Shown: positions 1 through 6,110, numbered from the stretch's first letter. The stretch: 7,384 nt of DNA from Deltaproteobacteria bacterium (GCA_029858165.1 JAOUFO010000086.1:1-7384), one strand, 5' to 3'. The notes: a model not told the origin generated them from the sequence alone. Program-made: numbers and translations.

Positions 1-869
1 TGGAAGAGGCGTTTTTGTTGACCGCAAAAAAGGACAACCGGGTATTCTTTTTGATTCCCTGGTACGGCCAGACCCTGGTGGGCACCACCGACACCGATTT
101 TAACGGCCCGCCGGAAGAGGCCGTTCCCACCGAAGATGATATTGCCTATCTGCTGGGTGAGGCCAACCGGGTCCTGGACGGCATCCATTGGGAGGCAAAG
201 GATGTGCGGGGGGCGTTTGCCGGGTTGCGCTCCCTACGCCATCAGCCGGGCCAGCCTTCTGCCGTCACCCGGGAATGGAGCCTGGAAGCACCGGAGCGGG
301 GATTGCTGGTGCCGGTGGGAGGCAAACTGACCACCGCCCGGGTGGATGCGGCCAGGATTGTGGCCCGGGTCTGGCCTATGGCGGGAAAATCCACCCCCCT
401 CCCCCCCTCTCCCACCCTGGCCAGGCCCCTGGTCTGGAACCCGGTGGAGGGGTCTTCCAGCCCCAGAGCCGATTTTGCGGCTTGGGCAGGCCGGACCGCC
501 GGAGAGTTGGAACTGCTGGGGGTGGACCCTCAAACCGCCCTGTTTTGCACCACACGATACGGAGGTTCCATCGGCCCGTTGCGACAGGCGGTCTCCGCCC
601 GGCCTGACTTGGCCCGGCGCATTCATCCCGACCTCCCTTTTTGCCGTGGGGAGATTCTCCACGGAGTGGAACAGGAGATGGCTTTCAGTCTGGAAGATGT
701 GTTAAGAAGAAGAATTCCGCTGGCTATTTTAAGACCTATAGGGCATGAAATCCTTAAGGATGCCGCATCCCTGGTCGGAGGTGCCCTGAATTGGGACGAA
801 CAGAAAACAAACACTGAAATTCAGACCTTCACCCGCCAGAACCTCCAGCCGCAATGGTTAAACGGCTGA
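1..869 (+). CDS. glpD: Aerobic-type glycerol-3-phosphate dehydrogenase, C-terminal part (5' end outside window)
   Basis: This is the C-terminal half of an FAD-dependent glycerol-3-phosphate dehydrogenase, which oxidises sn-glycerol-3-phosphate to DHAP at the inner membrane and passes electrons to quinone. The frame is open to the left edge (first full codon at 3), so the TTG at 15 is internal, not a start. Seen: PWYG (57-68) and GTTD (81-92) of the FAD/substrate domain, VTREW near 262-275, and the GGKLTT segment (318-335) typical of the end of the FAD domain. The C-terminal helical domain follows, with TRYGGS near 554-571, a conserved E-rich helix and LEDVLRRR near 690-713. About 288 residues are present against roughly 500-560 for the family. 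A DHH phosphoesterase follows after 27 bp, probably in the same transcript. C6 and C7 runs at 394-407 lie in the proline-rich linker between the two domains. Family assignment is firm; the electron acceptor is inferred. Confidence 0.93.
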   Translation, partial: EEAFLLTAKKDNRVFFLIPWYGQTLVGTTDTDFNGPPEEAVPTEDDIAYLLGEANRVLDGIHWEAKDVRGAFAGLRSLRHQPGQPSAVTREWSLEAPERGLLVPVGGKLTTARVDAARIVARVWPMAGKSTPLPPSPTLARPLVWNPVEGSSSPRADFAAWAGRTAGELELLGVDPQTALFCTTRYGGSIGPLRQAVSARPDLARRIHPDLPFCRGEILHGVEQEMAFSLEDVLRRRIPLAILRPIGHEILKDAASLVGGALNWDEQKTNTEIQTFTRQNLQPQWLNG

Positions 870-896
870 AACAGATCAGACAAGGGGAACCCACTC

Positions 897-1871
897 ATGT
901 TGCGCAAGCTGATACGACACATTCAAAACGAGGAATTCGTTTTTGTGCAAACCCACAATTTTCCGGACCATGACGCGGTGTGCAGTGCCTTCGGATTGCA
1001 GCACATTCTGGCGGAGCATGGAATCACCTCCCATATCATTTACGAGGGGGAAATTCAGCGGGATTCCCTGCACAAAACCATTCAGGAATTCCATATCAAC
1101 ATCCGGCCCGCAAAAGAATTTGAATTGAAGGATGAGTATAAAATCATCATTGTGGACGGTTGCAAGGGAAGCAAAAATGTCACCGACCTGGTGGGGGAGG
1201 AAATTGCAGTCATTGACCACCATGAAGTTCACAGCCCGGATGATGTAACCTATTCTGATATCCGCACAAATTACGGCTCCTGCTCCACCATCATCCAAAG
1301 CTACTACGAAACCCTGAACCTGGAGCCGACCCGGGATGTGGCCAGTGCGTTGTTGATCGGCCTCAACATGGATACCGCCCTGATGACCCGCGGGGTGGAT
1401 GGGGCGGACCTGACCGCCTATCAGTATTTGTACGAGCGGGCCGATAACCATCTGGTTAACACCATCCTGCGCAACTTCATCCAAACCAAGGACCTGGCCT
1501 TTTTTAAGGTGGCCCTGGATAAGCTGGTGGTGGAAGGCCGGTTTGCTTTTTGTTATTTTGAGGAAGGATGCAACCAGAACCTGCTGGGCATTTTGGGGGA
1601 TTTCTTTCTGGCCCTGGAAGAAGCCGATTTTGTGGCTTTGTGCGCCCACAACAATGGGGTGATCAACTTTTCCCTCCGAAGCGAGGTGCCTGAATGGAAC
1701 TCCTCCACCATCATCCGGGAGGCCCTGGACGGGGTGGGGTTCGGGGGGGGGCACGCGGATATGGCGGGAGGGATTATCAAGGACGCATCCTTGTTTAACG
1801 AAAAACTGTACTTCAAAAAATTCACCGAATTGCTGGCCACCCACGAAAAGAAATACAAAGCAGTCAGTTGA
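897..1871 (+). CDS. DHH/DHHA1 family phosphoesterase (NrnA-like nanoRNase/pAp phosphatase family)
   Basis: A complete 324-residue cytoplasmic DHH-DHHA1 protein, the usual length for NrnA-like enzymes, which degrade short oligoribonucleotides or dephosphorylate pAp using Mn2+. Metal-site motifs seen: HNFPDHDAV (H20, D24, D26), IIVDG (D87), VIDHH (D107-H108-H109), and LNMDT (D159). The C-terminal DHHA1 domain has an ISLRS-like segment (here FSLRS, 258-262) and the substrate-binding GFGGGHADMAGG (281-292). All key residues look intact. The ATG at 897 is preceded by AAGGGG at 882-887, about 9 nt away, a good Shine-Dalgarno. It starts 27 bp after glpD and may be co-transcribed, although no functional link is known to me. 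The GGGH motif is written as an uninterrupted G9 tract (1743-1751), an unusual homopolymer in an active site. The family is clear; whether it acts on nanoRNA, pAp or a cyclic dinucleotide product cannot be told from sequence alone. Confidence 0.88.
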   Translation: MLRKLIRHIQNEEFVFVQTHNFPDHDAVCSAFGLQHILAEHGITSHIIYEGEIQRDSLHKTIQEFHINIRPAKEFELKDEYKIIIVDGCKGSKNVTDLVGEEIAVIDHHEVHSPDDVTYSDIRTNYGSCSTIIQSYYETLNLEPTRDVASALLIGLNMDTALMTRGVDGADLTAYQYLYERADNHLVNTILRNFIQTKDLAFFKVALDKLVVEGRFAFCYFEEGCNQNLLGILGDFFLALEEADFVALCAHNNGVINFSLRSEVPEWNSSTIIREALDGVGFGGGHADMAGGIIKDASLFNEKLYFKKFTELLATHEKKYKAVS

Positions 1872-1894
1872 TCCGACTCGGTCTGGGGGTTTTT

Positions 1895-1915
1895 AAGGGA
1901 GCCATTGGCTTTTTT
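1895..1915 (+). terminator. Weak candidate intrinsic terminator after the DHH gene
   Basis: Twenty-three bases after the DHH stop codon, AGCC (1900-1903) and GGCT (1907-1910) form a 4-bp stem with an ATT loop. The stem can be extended by three G-U and two A-U pairs into the T6 run at 1910-1915. It sits in the 76-bp convergent gap between the DHH gene and the PilZ gene, where a terminator is expected. The GC core is short, so this is tentative. Confidence 0.35.
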
Positions 1916-1947
1916 GACCGGCATGGGGCCGGGGCATTTCCGGCAGG

Positions 1948-2586
1948 TTACCCGGCAGAGGGGAAGGATCCGGCATTGTTCAACAGCACCTCCACAATGT
2001 CCTCCTGAGGGTGTTCAAAAGCCACTCCCACCCGGTACAGGGCTTCATCATGGGCCAAATGGGAGCAGATGGAGCCTTCCACCGAAATGGATTCTCCCAG
2101 AAGCATCACCTCCAGCTTATCCCCCGGATTCATGATGTCAGCGGTGATAAAAGAAATTCCGCCAAAGCTGATGTCCGCGGCGGTGGCATCGGCCCATTGT
2201 TCTGATTTCACATAAATGGGATGTCTGTATTCAATCCGTTGATACTTTCTGAAATCCTGTTCCGTGATGGCGGGTTTGTAATCGGGGTCCACCAACTCCA
2301 TATAGGCCCCCAGGGGGGTTTGGAACTCCACCCCGACCCGGAATTCATCCCGCCCCAAGGGCACCACCACCCGCACCACCCCCTTGACAGAAACCCCTTT
2401 GCTCATCATCCACATTTCCAGGGACTGGCCCACCTCCATTTTTCGCTTGTACTGAAACGAAACCCCTTTTTGGCTGATGTCCTGGGTCATGGCGGAAGTC
2501 ACCGAGGTCACCTTCACCTTCAAAGGATCGGCAAAGGTGTGGCGCGAATACCTGCGGGAGTTTCCGGGGAGGGTGTCTGATTCCAT
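1948..2586 (-). CDS. Tandem PilZ-domain protein (putative c-di-GMP receptor)
   Basis: A 212-residue soluble protein that appears to consist of two PilZ domains in a row. PilZ domains bind cyclic di-GMP through an RxxxR motif and a downstream (D/N)xSxxG motif. Domain 1 (about 9-95) has RRYSR (R11, R15) and DISQKG (36-41). Domain 2 (about 113-205) has RIEYR (R117, R121) and DISFGG (138-143). Each domain ends in a strand resembling the other (FRVGVEFQTP and YRVGVAFEHP), which supports an internal duplication. No signal peptide, membrane segment or output domain is seen, so it probably works by contacting a partner. The ATG at 2586 is the only ATG/GTG/TTG start between the in-frame upstream stop (2611-2613) and the first RxxxR; no strong Shine-Dalgarno precedes it. 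The gene lies downstream of the MBOAT and SGNH genes on the same strand after a 384-bp gap. The binding motifs are seen; the regulatory target is unknown. Confidence 0.87.
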   Translation of the reverse strand: MESDTLPGNSRRYSRHTFADPLKVKVTSVTSAMTQDISQKGVSFQYKRKMEVGQSLEMWMMSKGVSVKGVVRVVVPLGRDEFRVGVEFQTPLGAYMELVDPDYKPAITEQDFRKYQRIEYRHPIYVKSEQWADATAADISFGGISFITADIMNPGDKLEVMLLGESISVEGSICSHLAHDEALYRVGVAFEHPQEDIVEVLLNNAGSFPSAG

Positions 2587-2705
2587 AGTCGGTTGAAATG
2601 GATTTGTGTTTCATACGGTACCGGAACCGTTGGGGAAGACCTCGGTTTCGCTGTTTTTCCCATCCCCAAGGGGGAAGGGAGGGGCCTTCAGGATTTCCGG
2701 TACGC

Positions 2706-2727
2706 AAAAAAACAACCAGCCTGATTG
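2706..2727 (-). terminator. Candidate weak terminator/attenuator (alternatively a sigma54-like site) before the PilZ gene
   Basis: Read on the - strand, CAATC (2727-2723) pairs with GGTTG (2717-2713, one G-U) around the loop AGGCT and is followed by seven Ts (2712-2706). A stronger hairpin, ATCCCC/GGGGAT (2729-2745), lies just before it. This could end transcription from the MBOAT-SGNH unit or attenuate PilZ expression. The stem has only two G-C pairs, so it is weak. The same bases also read as TGG (2718-2716), ten bases, then GC (2705-2704) with TTGC at the -12 side, which meets the minimal GG-N10-GC rule for sigma54 but lacks the CAC part of the -24 box. Confidence 0.25.
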
Positions 2728-2891
2728 AATCCCCATGGAGGGGATATTGACAGGCGGGCCAAGGTGCTGTTCGCTGGCAAGAAGCCCCCGCTTTTCATGC
2801 CCAACCGGAATGCAATCCGCTTTATTTAAAATAAGATTTTAAAACAGTCTTTTCCAGATAGGAAGCCGGGTGTTTTTTGGGGGCGTAAAAA

Positions 2892-2920
2892 ACTATACAA
2901 TAGATTCGCAGAAAAGTAAA
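2892..2920 (-). promoter_or_regulatory. Candidate sigma70 promoter for the tandem-PilZ gene
   Basis: On the - strand TTTACT (2920-2915, 4 of 6 to TTGACA) and TATAGT (2897-2892, 5 of 6 to TATAAT) are separated by exactly 17 bp in an AT-rich stretch. Transcription would start near 2885 and give a leader of about 300 nt before the PilZ start codon. The -35 box falls in the distal arm of the inverted repeat that follows the SGNH gene. AT-rich DNA gives such matches by chance, so confidence is low. Confidence 0.33.
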
Positions 2921-2968
2921 CAGATCAGTTCACCTAAAAATACCTTTTTCTGATTGTTTATGTTTTCT
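2910..2968 (-). repeat. Imperfect inverted repeat directly after the SGNH-like gene
   Basis: Read on the - strand, starting 2 nt after the stop codon, AGAAAA (2968-2963) pairs with TTTTCT (2915-2910), AAACA pairs with TGTTT, and ATCAG pairs with CTGAT, for about 16 bp with one internal loop and one bulge. An AAAAA/TTTTT mini-stem lies inside the loop. The stem is AT-rich with T-rich distal arms on both strands, so it may be a bidirectional terminator or an mRNA 3'-end stem. No clean U-run follows on the - strand. Confidence 0.4.
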
Positions 2969-2970
2969 TT

Positions 2971-4245
2971 TCACGATGGTTGCTTTATCCGGGGTGAAAC
3001 AGGACCGATCCGGTTCACCATCGCTTTTATTTCAGCGGTTTCATCCGGATGGGAATGCTGCCAGCGGATCAAGGCTTTTCGTTCCTGCGCCAATCGGCCT
3101 TCCAGATTTTCCGGCGTTAGAATGACACCGAAATCAGAAGGAGATTTGCGGGAAGGAGATACCAAACCAAACACCCTGTCCAGCAGAATATCTCCCAATT
3201 CTTTTTTAATATGTGAGGACTCCCAGAACCACCTCATTCGGTTTTCAGAATCACCAGCCCGGGGCACCTGTTCTACAGTATAGGCATTGATGTTGCTGAA
3301 ATCCCATAGCACCACAGGATGAGTATTGGGAAATCGCCGGTTGGTTTGAGCCGCTGTCAGAGTCAACTCTCGCTTCCAGAACTCATACACCGGCCTCAGC
3401 CCGGCCACATCCATGGCGGTTAGCATCCGGGCATGAAGCGGGGGAATCACCACGATGATTTCAATACCCTCCGTATGGCAAAAAGCCAGCATCCGGCCAA
3501 AAAGGTCAAACGCCGATTGCCCTTTTGCGTTATCCACAAAAGGAGATGGTTTGTAAAACGGGGTCCACCAGCCTTTTACATACGCCTCCTCTGTTTCCAA
3601 AAAGGCCCTGTGATGCCCCCCCTGTATCCGCATTTTTTCTGTTCGCATCCAGCCGCTGTCACGTTGACCATTCGGTAAGAACACCAGACTGGGTTCTGTT
3701 TGGCTTCTAATGGTCCGTGCTGAAGCAAACAACGTATCCAGGGAAACCAATGCCGAAGCCATATCCTTCCATGGATAACCTTGCGTTGCTCCATCTTCGC
3801 TGACTGCCATATCCCCATCGTCCAGTCGGGGTCCGAAATTGCCCGCAGCGCTGAATACGAACATATCTGCGCCAAACACCACTTGTTTGATCGGACGGAT
3901 GGCATGGGCATGACGCAAATATAAAAACGATTCTCTGAGGGAGGCGGCTGAAAGGCCCAGATTGAACACCGGTTGGGCCTTCCACCCCGGATGGGCAGGG
4001 TCCAGCGCATATTCTATCCGGCTGGTTCCCAACGCCAATGCCTGGGGCCGCAACCGTCTCACAGCCATGGCCTTCCACATGCGGCTGTGGCTGTCCTGTT
4101 CTGGTTTGACAGCGGTCCATCCTCGGATGACTGGTGCCTCAAAAAAACCATAAGGGTCCACCACATAATCAAACCCGGCGGCCAATCCGAGAAAGACCAG
4201 TAAAAATCCTGCAAACAAGCTTATATACCAACGAAAAACAATCAT
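2971..4245 (-). CDS. Membrane-anchored SGNH-like protein, putative polysaccharide O-acyltransferase partner of MBOAT
   Basis: A 424-residue protein with one N-terminal membrane segment (about residues 7-26) and no clear signal-peptidase site, so it is probably anchored with its body in the periplasm. The body resembles SGNH/DltD/AlgJ-like proteins encoded beside MBOAT acyltransferases. LALGTSRIEYAL (70-81) fits the nucleophile block, with Ser75 as candidate nucleophile, and NLGLSAASLRES follows as a typical second block. Near the C-terminus WFWESSH (339-345) matches the usual D-x-x-H block with His345, but the acidic position is Glu342 instead of Asp. About 79 residues follow the histidine, including a DFGVILTPENL segment. 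It begins 23 bp after the MBOAT stop codon and is almost certainly co-transcribed with it; no strong Shine-Dalgarno is seen. The likely job is transfer of an acyl group from the MBOAT system to a secreted glycan. The polymer and exact reaction are not determinable. GC content looks somewhat lower than in the flanking genes. Confidence 0.7.
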   Translation of the reverse strand: MIVFRWYISLFAGFLLVFLGLAAGFDYVVDPYGFFEAPVIRGWTAVKPEQDSHSRMWKAMAVRRLRPQALALGTSRIEYALDPAHPGWKAQPVFNLGLSAASLRESFLYLRHAHAIRPIKQVVFGADMFVFSAAGNFGPRLDDGDMAVSEDGATQGYPWKDMASALVSLDTLFASARTIRSQTEPSLVFLPNGQRDSGWMRTEKMRIQGGHHRAFLETEEAYVKGWWTPFYKPSPFVDNAKGQSAFDLFGRMLAFCHTEGIEIIVVIPPLHARMLTAMDVAGLRPVYEFWKRELTLTAAQTNRRFPNTHPVVLWDFSNINAYTVEQVPRAGDSENRMRWFWESSHIKKELGDILLDRVFGLVSPSRKSPSDFGVILTPENLEGRLAQERKALIRWQHSHPDETAEIKAMVNRIGPVSPRIKQPS

Positions 4246-4268
4246 GTTTGATAGGTAAAGAATGAACG

Positions 4269-5813
4269 TTAAAACTGAAAATAGATGAACTCACTGACCC
4301 GGCTAAGTCCCAAAATCCCCATGCCAGCCAGTATGGCCACCCCCAGTGCCCATAAAGGGGATGGCCGCCACAACAATTTTGTTGGGGGGGATTCCTTTGT
4401 CAGGGGGACATCCACCGGCAGGGGATGAAAATAACGGCCCATTATCTGTTGGGTGTTGGGCAACAGCCACACCACTGCCAGCAGGGCCGCAACAAAATTG
4501 TACCCTGTGTTCAAACTGATCACTCCGTGATGGTGGGCCAAATGCGTCTGGTCCACCATCCCCATGGAACCCACAATGGAAAACGCTGTTGGCAGATTGG
4601 GTGCCCGGAAAAACACCCATCCCACCACCACCAGCCCGAACGTCAATCCCACTCCAAGGGCTGACCCCATCCGGGCAACAGGCAAGGGACTCAAAACACC
4701 CGATGATGGTTGGGAAACCGTTTTATCCTGGACAATATCCAACCGGGTTTTCATATAACGCCATCCATGGTTTAGGGCCAGCATAAACCCATGCAACCCG
4801 CCCCACACCACATACGTCCATCCCGCCCCATGCCACAACCCCCCCAACAGCATGGTGGCCACCAGATTCAGATATCGGCGGGCGCTCCCTTTGCGGTTGC
4901 CTCCCAAAGCGAAATACAAATAATCCCGTAAAAACCGGGAAAGGGTGATGTGCCACCTGCGCCAAAACTCTATGATGCTGCCCGCCTTGTAGGGAGAATG
5001 AAAATTCAGCGGAAGACGGATTCCGAACAGCATCCCCAATCCCACCGCCATATCGGAATATCCGGAAAAATCAAAGTAAAGTTGAAATGTGTAGGACAAC
5101 CCCGCCAACCACGCTTCAGCCAGAGTAAGGTCCATGCCTCCGGCAGCCGCAGAAAACAAAGGGGATGCATACAGAGCGGCCTCATCGGCAATCACCACTT
5201 TTTTGAACAGACCGACAAAGAAAAAGGCCGTTCCCATGGATATCATTCTGGGTTGAATCCGGTAAATTTCAGGGCGGGAAAACTGCGGGAGAATTTCCTT
5301 GTGGTGAACAATGGGGCCAGCCACAAACTGGGGAAAAAAGGTAACAAACAAACAATACTGGAGAAATTTGTATTGATGGGTCACCCCCCGGTGGGTATCC
5401 ACCAGATAGGCAATTTGCTGAAAAGTGAAAAACGATATGGCCAGAGGAAGGAGAATTTCAGGGCGGGGCCATTGCGTGCCCAAAACGGTGTTGAGATTTT
5501 CAGTGAGAAATCCGGCATATTTGTAATATCCCAACAAAACCAAGTTGACGGCCACCCCCAGAGCCAAAATCCGGTTTCCGGGTTTTCGCTGACGCCGTTG
5601 GCTGTCCAACTGAATCCCAATGGCATAATTGAACAGAAGGGAAAAAAAGATTATCACCAGATAGGCAGGGTTCCACCACCCGTAAAACACCAGGGACATC
5701 CACACCAGCCAAGTCAAGGCCACCGGATGGGTGAACCGGCGGCCCAACCAAAAAAAACCGATGAAGGCCACCGGCAGAAAGACTAAAATAAACCCGTAGG
5801 AATTGAATAACAT
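4269..5813 (-). CDS. MBOAT family O-acyltransferase (AlgI-like)
   Basis: A 514-residue polytopic inner-membrane protein of the MBOAT/AlgI family, which takes acyl groups (usually acetyl) from a cytoplasmic donor and passes them to a periplasmic partner for polysaccharide modification. Seen: the typical start MLFNSYGFILVFLP, about ten hydrophobic segments, ISFFTFQQIAYLVD (126-139), FFPQFVAGPIV (159-169), YFDFSGYSDMAVGLG (246-260), FWRRWHITLSRFLRDYLY (283-300), and the catalytic GGLWHGAGWTY (324-334) with His328. The length matches AlgI relatives (about 500). The frame stays open upstream to 5990, but that extension would translate the tRNA-Val gene, so the start is placed at the ATG at 5813, which matches the family N-terminus. 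The Shine-Dalgarno is poor, and a GGCCT/AGGCC inverted repeat lies just before the start. The SGNH-like gene follows 23 bp downstream as its expected partner. The substrate polymer is unknown; alginate is not implied, since no other alginate genes are visible. Confidence 0.92.
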   Translation of the reverse strand: MLFNSYGFILVFLPVAFIGFFWLGRRFTHPVALTWLVWMSLVFYGWWNPAYLVIIFFSLLFNYAIGIQLDSQRRQRKPGNRILALGVAVNLVLLGYYKYAGFLTENLNTVLGTQWPRPEILLPLAISFFTFQQIAYLVDTHRGVTHQYKFLQYCLFVTFFPQFVAGPIVHHKEILPQFSRPEIYRIQPRMISMGTAFFFVGLFKKVVIADEAALYASPLFSAAAGGMDLTLAEAWLAGLSYTFQLYFDFSGYSDMAVGLGMLFGIRLPLNFHSPYKAGSIIEFWRRWHITLSRFLRDYLYFALGGNRKGSARRYLNLVATMLLGGLWHGAGWTYVVWGGLHGFMLALNHGWRYMKTRLDIVQDKTVSQPSSGVLSPLPVARMGSALGVGLTFGLVVVGWVFFRAPNLPTAFSIVGSMGMVDQTHLAHHHGVISLNTGYNFVAALLAVVWLLPNTQQIMGRYFHPLPVDVPLTKESPPTKLLWRPSPLWALGVAILAGMGILGLSRVSEFIYFQF

Positions 5814-5845
5814 GAAAGGCCTGAGGCAGGCGGCGGAGGCCGAAA

Positions 5846-5918
5846 TAGGCGGTACAGGGATTGAACCTGTGACATCTACCGTGTAAAGGTAGCGCTCTCC
5901 CAGCTGAGCTAACCGCCC
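5846..5918 (-). tRNA. tRNA-Val (anticodon TAC)
   Basis: A complete 73-nt cloverleaf can be folded by eye: acceptor GGGCGGT/ACCGCCT, D-stem GCTC/GAGC, anticodon stem CTACC/GGTAG with loop TTTACAC (anticodon TAC at 34-36, reading GUA and probably other GUN codons), variable loop ATGTC, T-stem ACAGG/CCTGT with loop TTCAATC, and discriminator A73. The first acceptor pair is a G-U wobble (G1 with U72). CCA is not encoded (TTT follows A73), so it must be added after transcription. The MBOAT start codon lies 32 nt downstream on the same strand with no clear terminator between them, so the tRNA and the acyltransferase mRNA may be co-transcribed and separated by processing. Confidence 0.96.
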
Positions 5919-5928
5919 GGAAACATTT

Positions 5929-5957
5929 AGACTACCCATCCTGTGGATGATTGGCAA
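5929..5957 (-). promoter_or_regulatory. Candidate promoter for tRNA-Val (and possibly the MBOAT unit)
   Basis: On the - strand TTGCCA (5957-5952, 5 of 6 to TTGACA) is followed 17 bp later by TAGTCT (5934-5929, 3 of 6 to TATAAT). Transcription would start near 5922, only a few bases before the tRNA 5' end at 5918, a common arrangement for tRNA genes. The good -35 box and spacing support the call; the poor -10 box weakens it. Confidence 0.4.
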
Positions 5958-6110
5958 CCCGGATGGAAAAATCAATCGGCGGACCCCCATGGCCCCATTG
6001 AATCAAATCGGTTGAATACAATTGGTGGGCTTGGAAAGGAAATTCGTGGGCCACACCTCCAGCGAAACCGCCAGTTTGTCAACAATCAGGATGCAATTCA
6101 GGAGAAGCCC
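5958..6110 (+). promoter_or_regulatory. Glucokinase upstream region with Shine-Dalgarno
   Basis: This segment lies between the tRNA promoter and the glucokinase start. The frame is open through it, but the encoded residues do not resemble the glucokinase N-terminus. AGGAG at 6100-6104 lies 6 nt before the TTG at 6111 and decides the start. A TACAAT hexamer at 6017-6022 could be a -10 box, but I see no matching -35 box at 16-18 bp. No operator was recognised. Confidence 0.4.

Larger units (their letters stand above)
2587..2970. other. 384-bp noncoding gap upstream of the tandem-PilZ gene
   Basis: I find no convincing gene here on either strand. The part next to the SGNH gene (about 2820-2970) is AT-rich, and the part next to the PilZ gene is GC-rich with G and C runs. 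It holds a long imperfect inverted repeat (2910-2968), a possible sigma70 promoter on the - strand (2892-2920), a hairpin at 2776-2801 (GGCA/TGCC outer arms, AAGC/GCTT-type inner arms), a perfect 6-bp hairpin at 2729-2745 (ATCCCC/GGGGAT), a weak hairpin followed by a T7 run on the - strand (2706-2727), and a short inverted repeat at 2615-2630 (ACGGT/ACCGT). The layout fits a structured leader of the PilZ mRNA, but no known riboswitch consensus was recognised. Confidence 0.5.

Noticed and set aside
876..1844. A 322-codon open frame on the - strand opposite the DHH gene
   Set aside because: Its translation is rich in Gly, His, Gln and Val without recognisable motifs, and it is fully antisense to a gene with all catalytic motifs intact; it is a compositional shadow.
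1918..1932. CCGGC/GCCGG hairpin as terminator for the PilZ gene
   Set aside because: Read on the - strand the stem is followed by an A-run rather than a T-run, so it lacks the required tail.
2345..2707. A 120-codon - strand frame extending upstream of the PilZ start
   Set aside because: It overlaps the PilZ gene out of frame and has no recognisable motif; the PilZ frame has four conserved binding motifs.
2747..2775. Perfect TTGACA on the + strand in the noncoding gap
   Set aside because: No -10-like hexamer at 16-18 bp and no + strand gene downstream to drive.
4950..5786. A 278-codon open frame on the + strand opposite the MBOAT gene
   Set aside because: Low-complexity, basic and Gln/His-rich, antisense to clear membrane-protein coding sequence.
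5846..5918. tRNA as an integration site for a mobile element
   Set aside because: No integrase, no visible repeat of the tRNA 3' end elsewhere in the window, and the adjacent genes look like ordinary chromosomal genes.
5943..6110. N-terminal extension of glucokinase from ATG 5943
   Set aside because: The residues are unlike the glucokinase N-terminus, the region contains the divergent tRNA promoter candidate, and a good Shine-Dalgarno supports TTG 6111.
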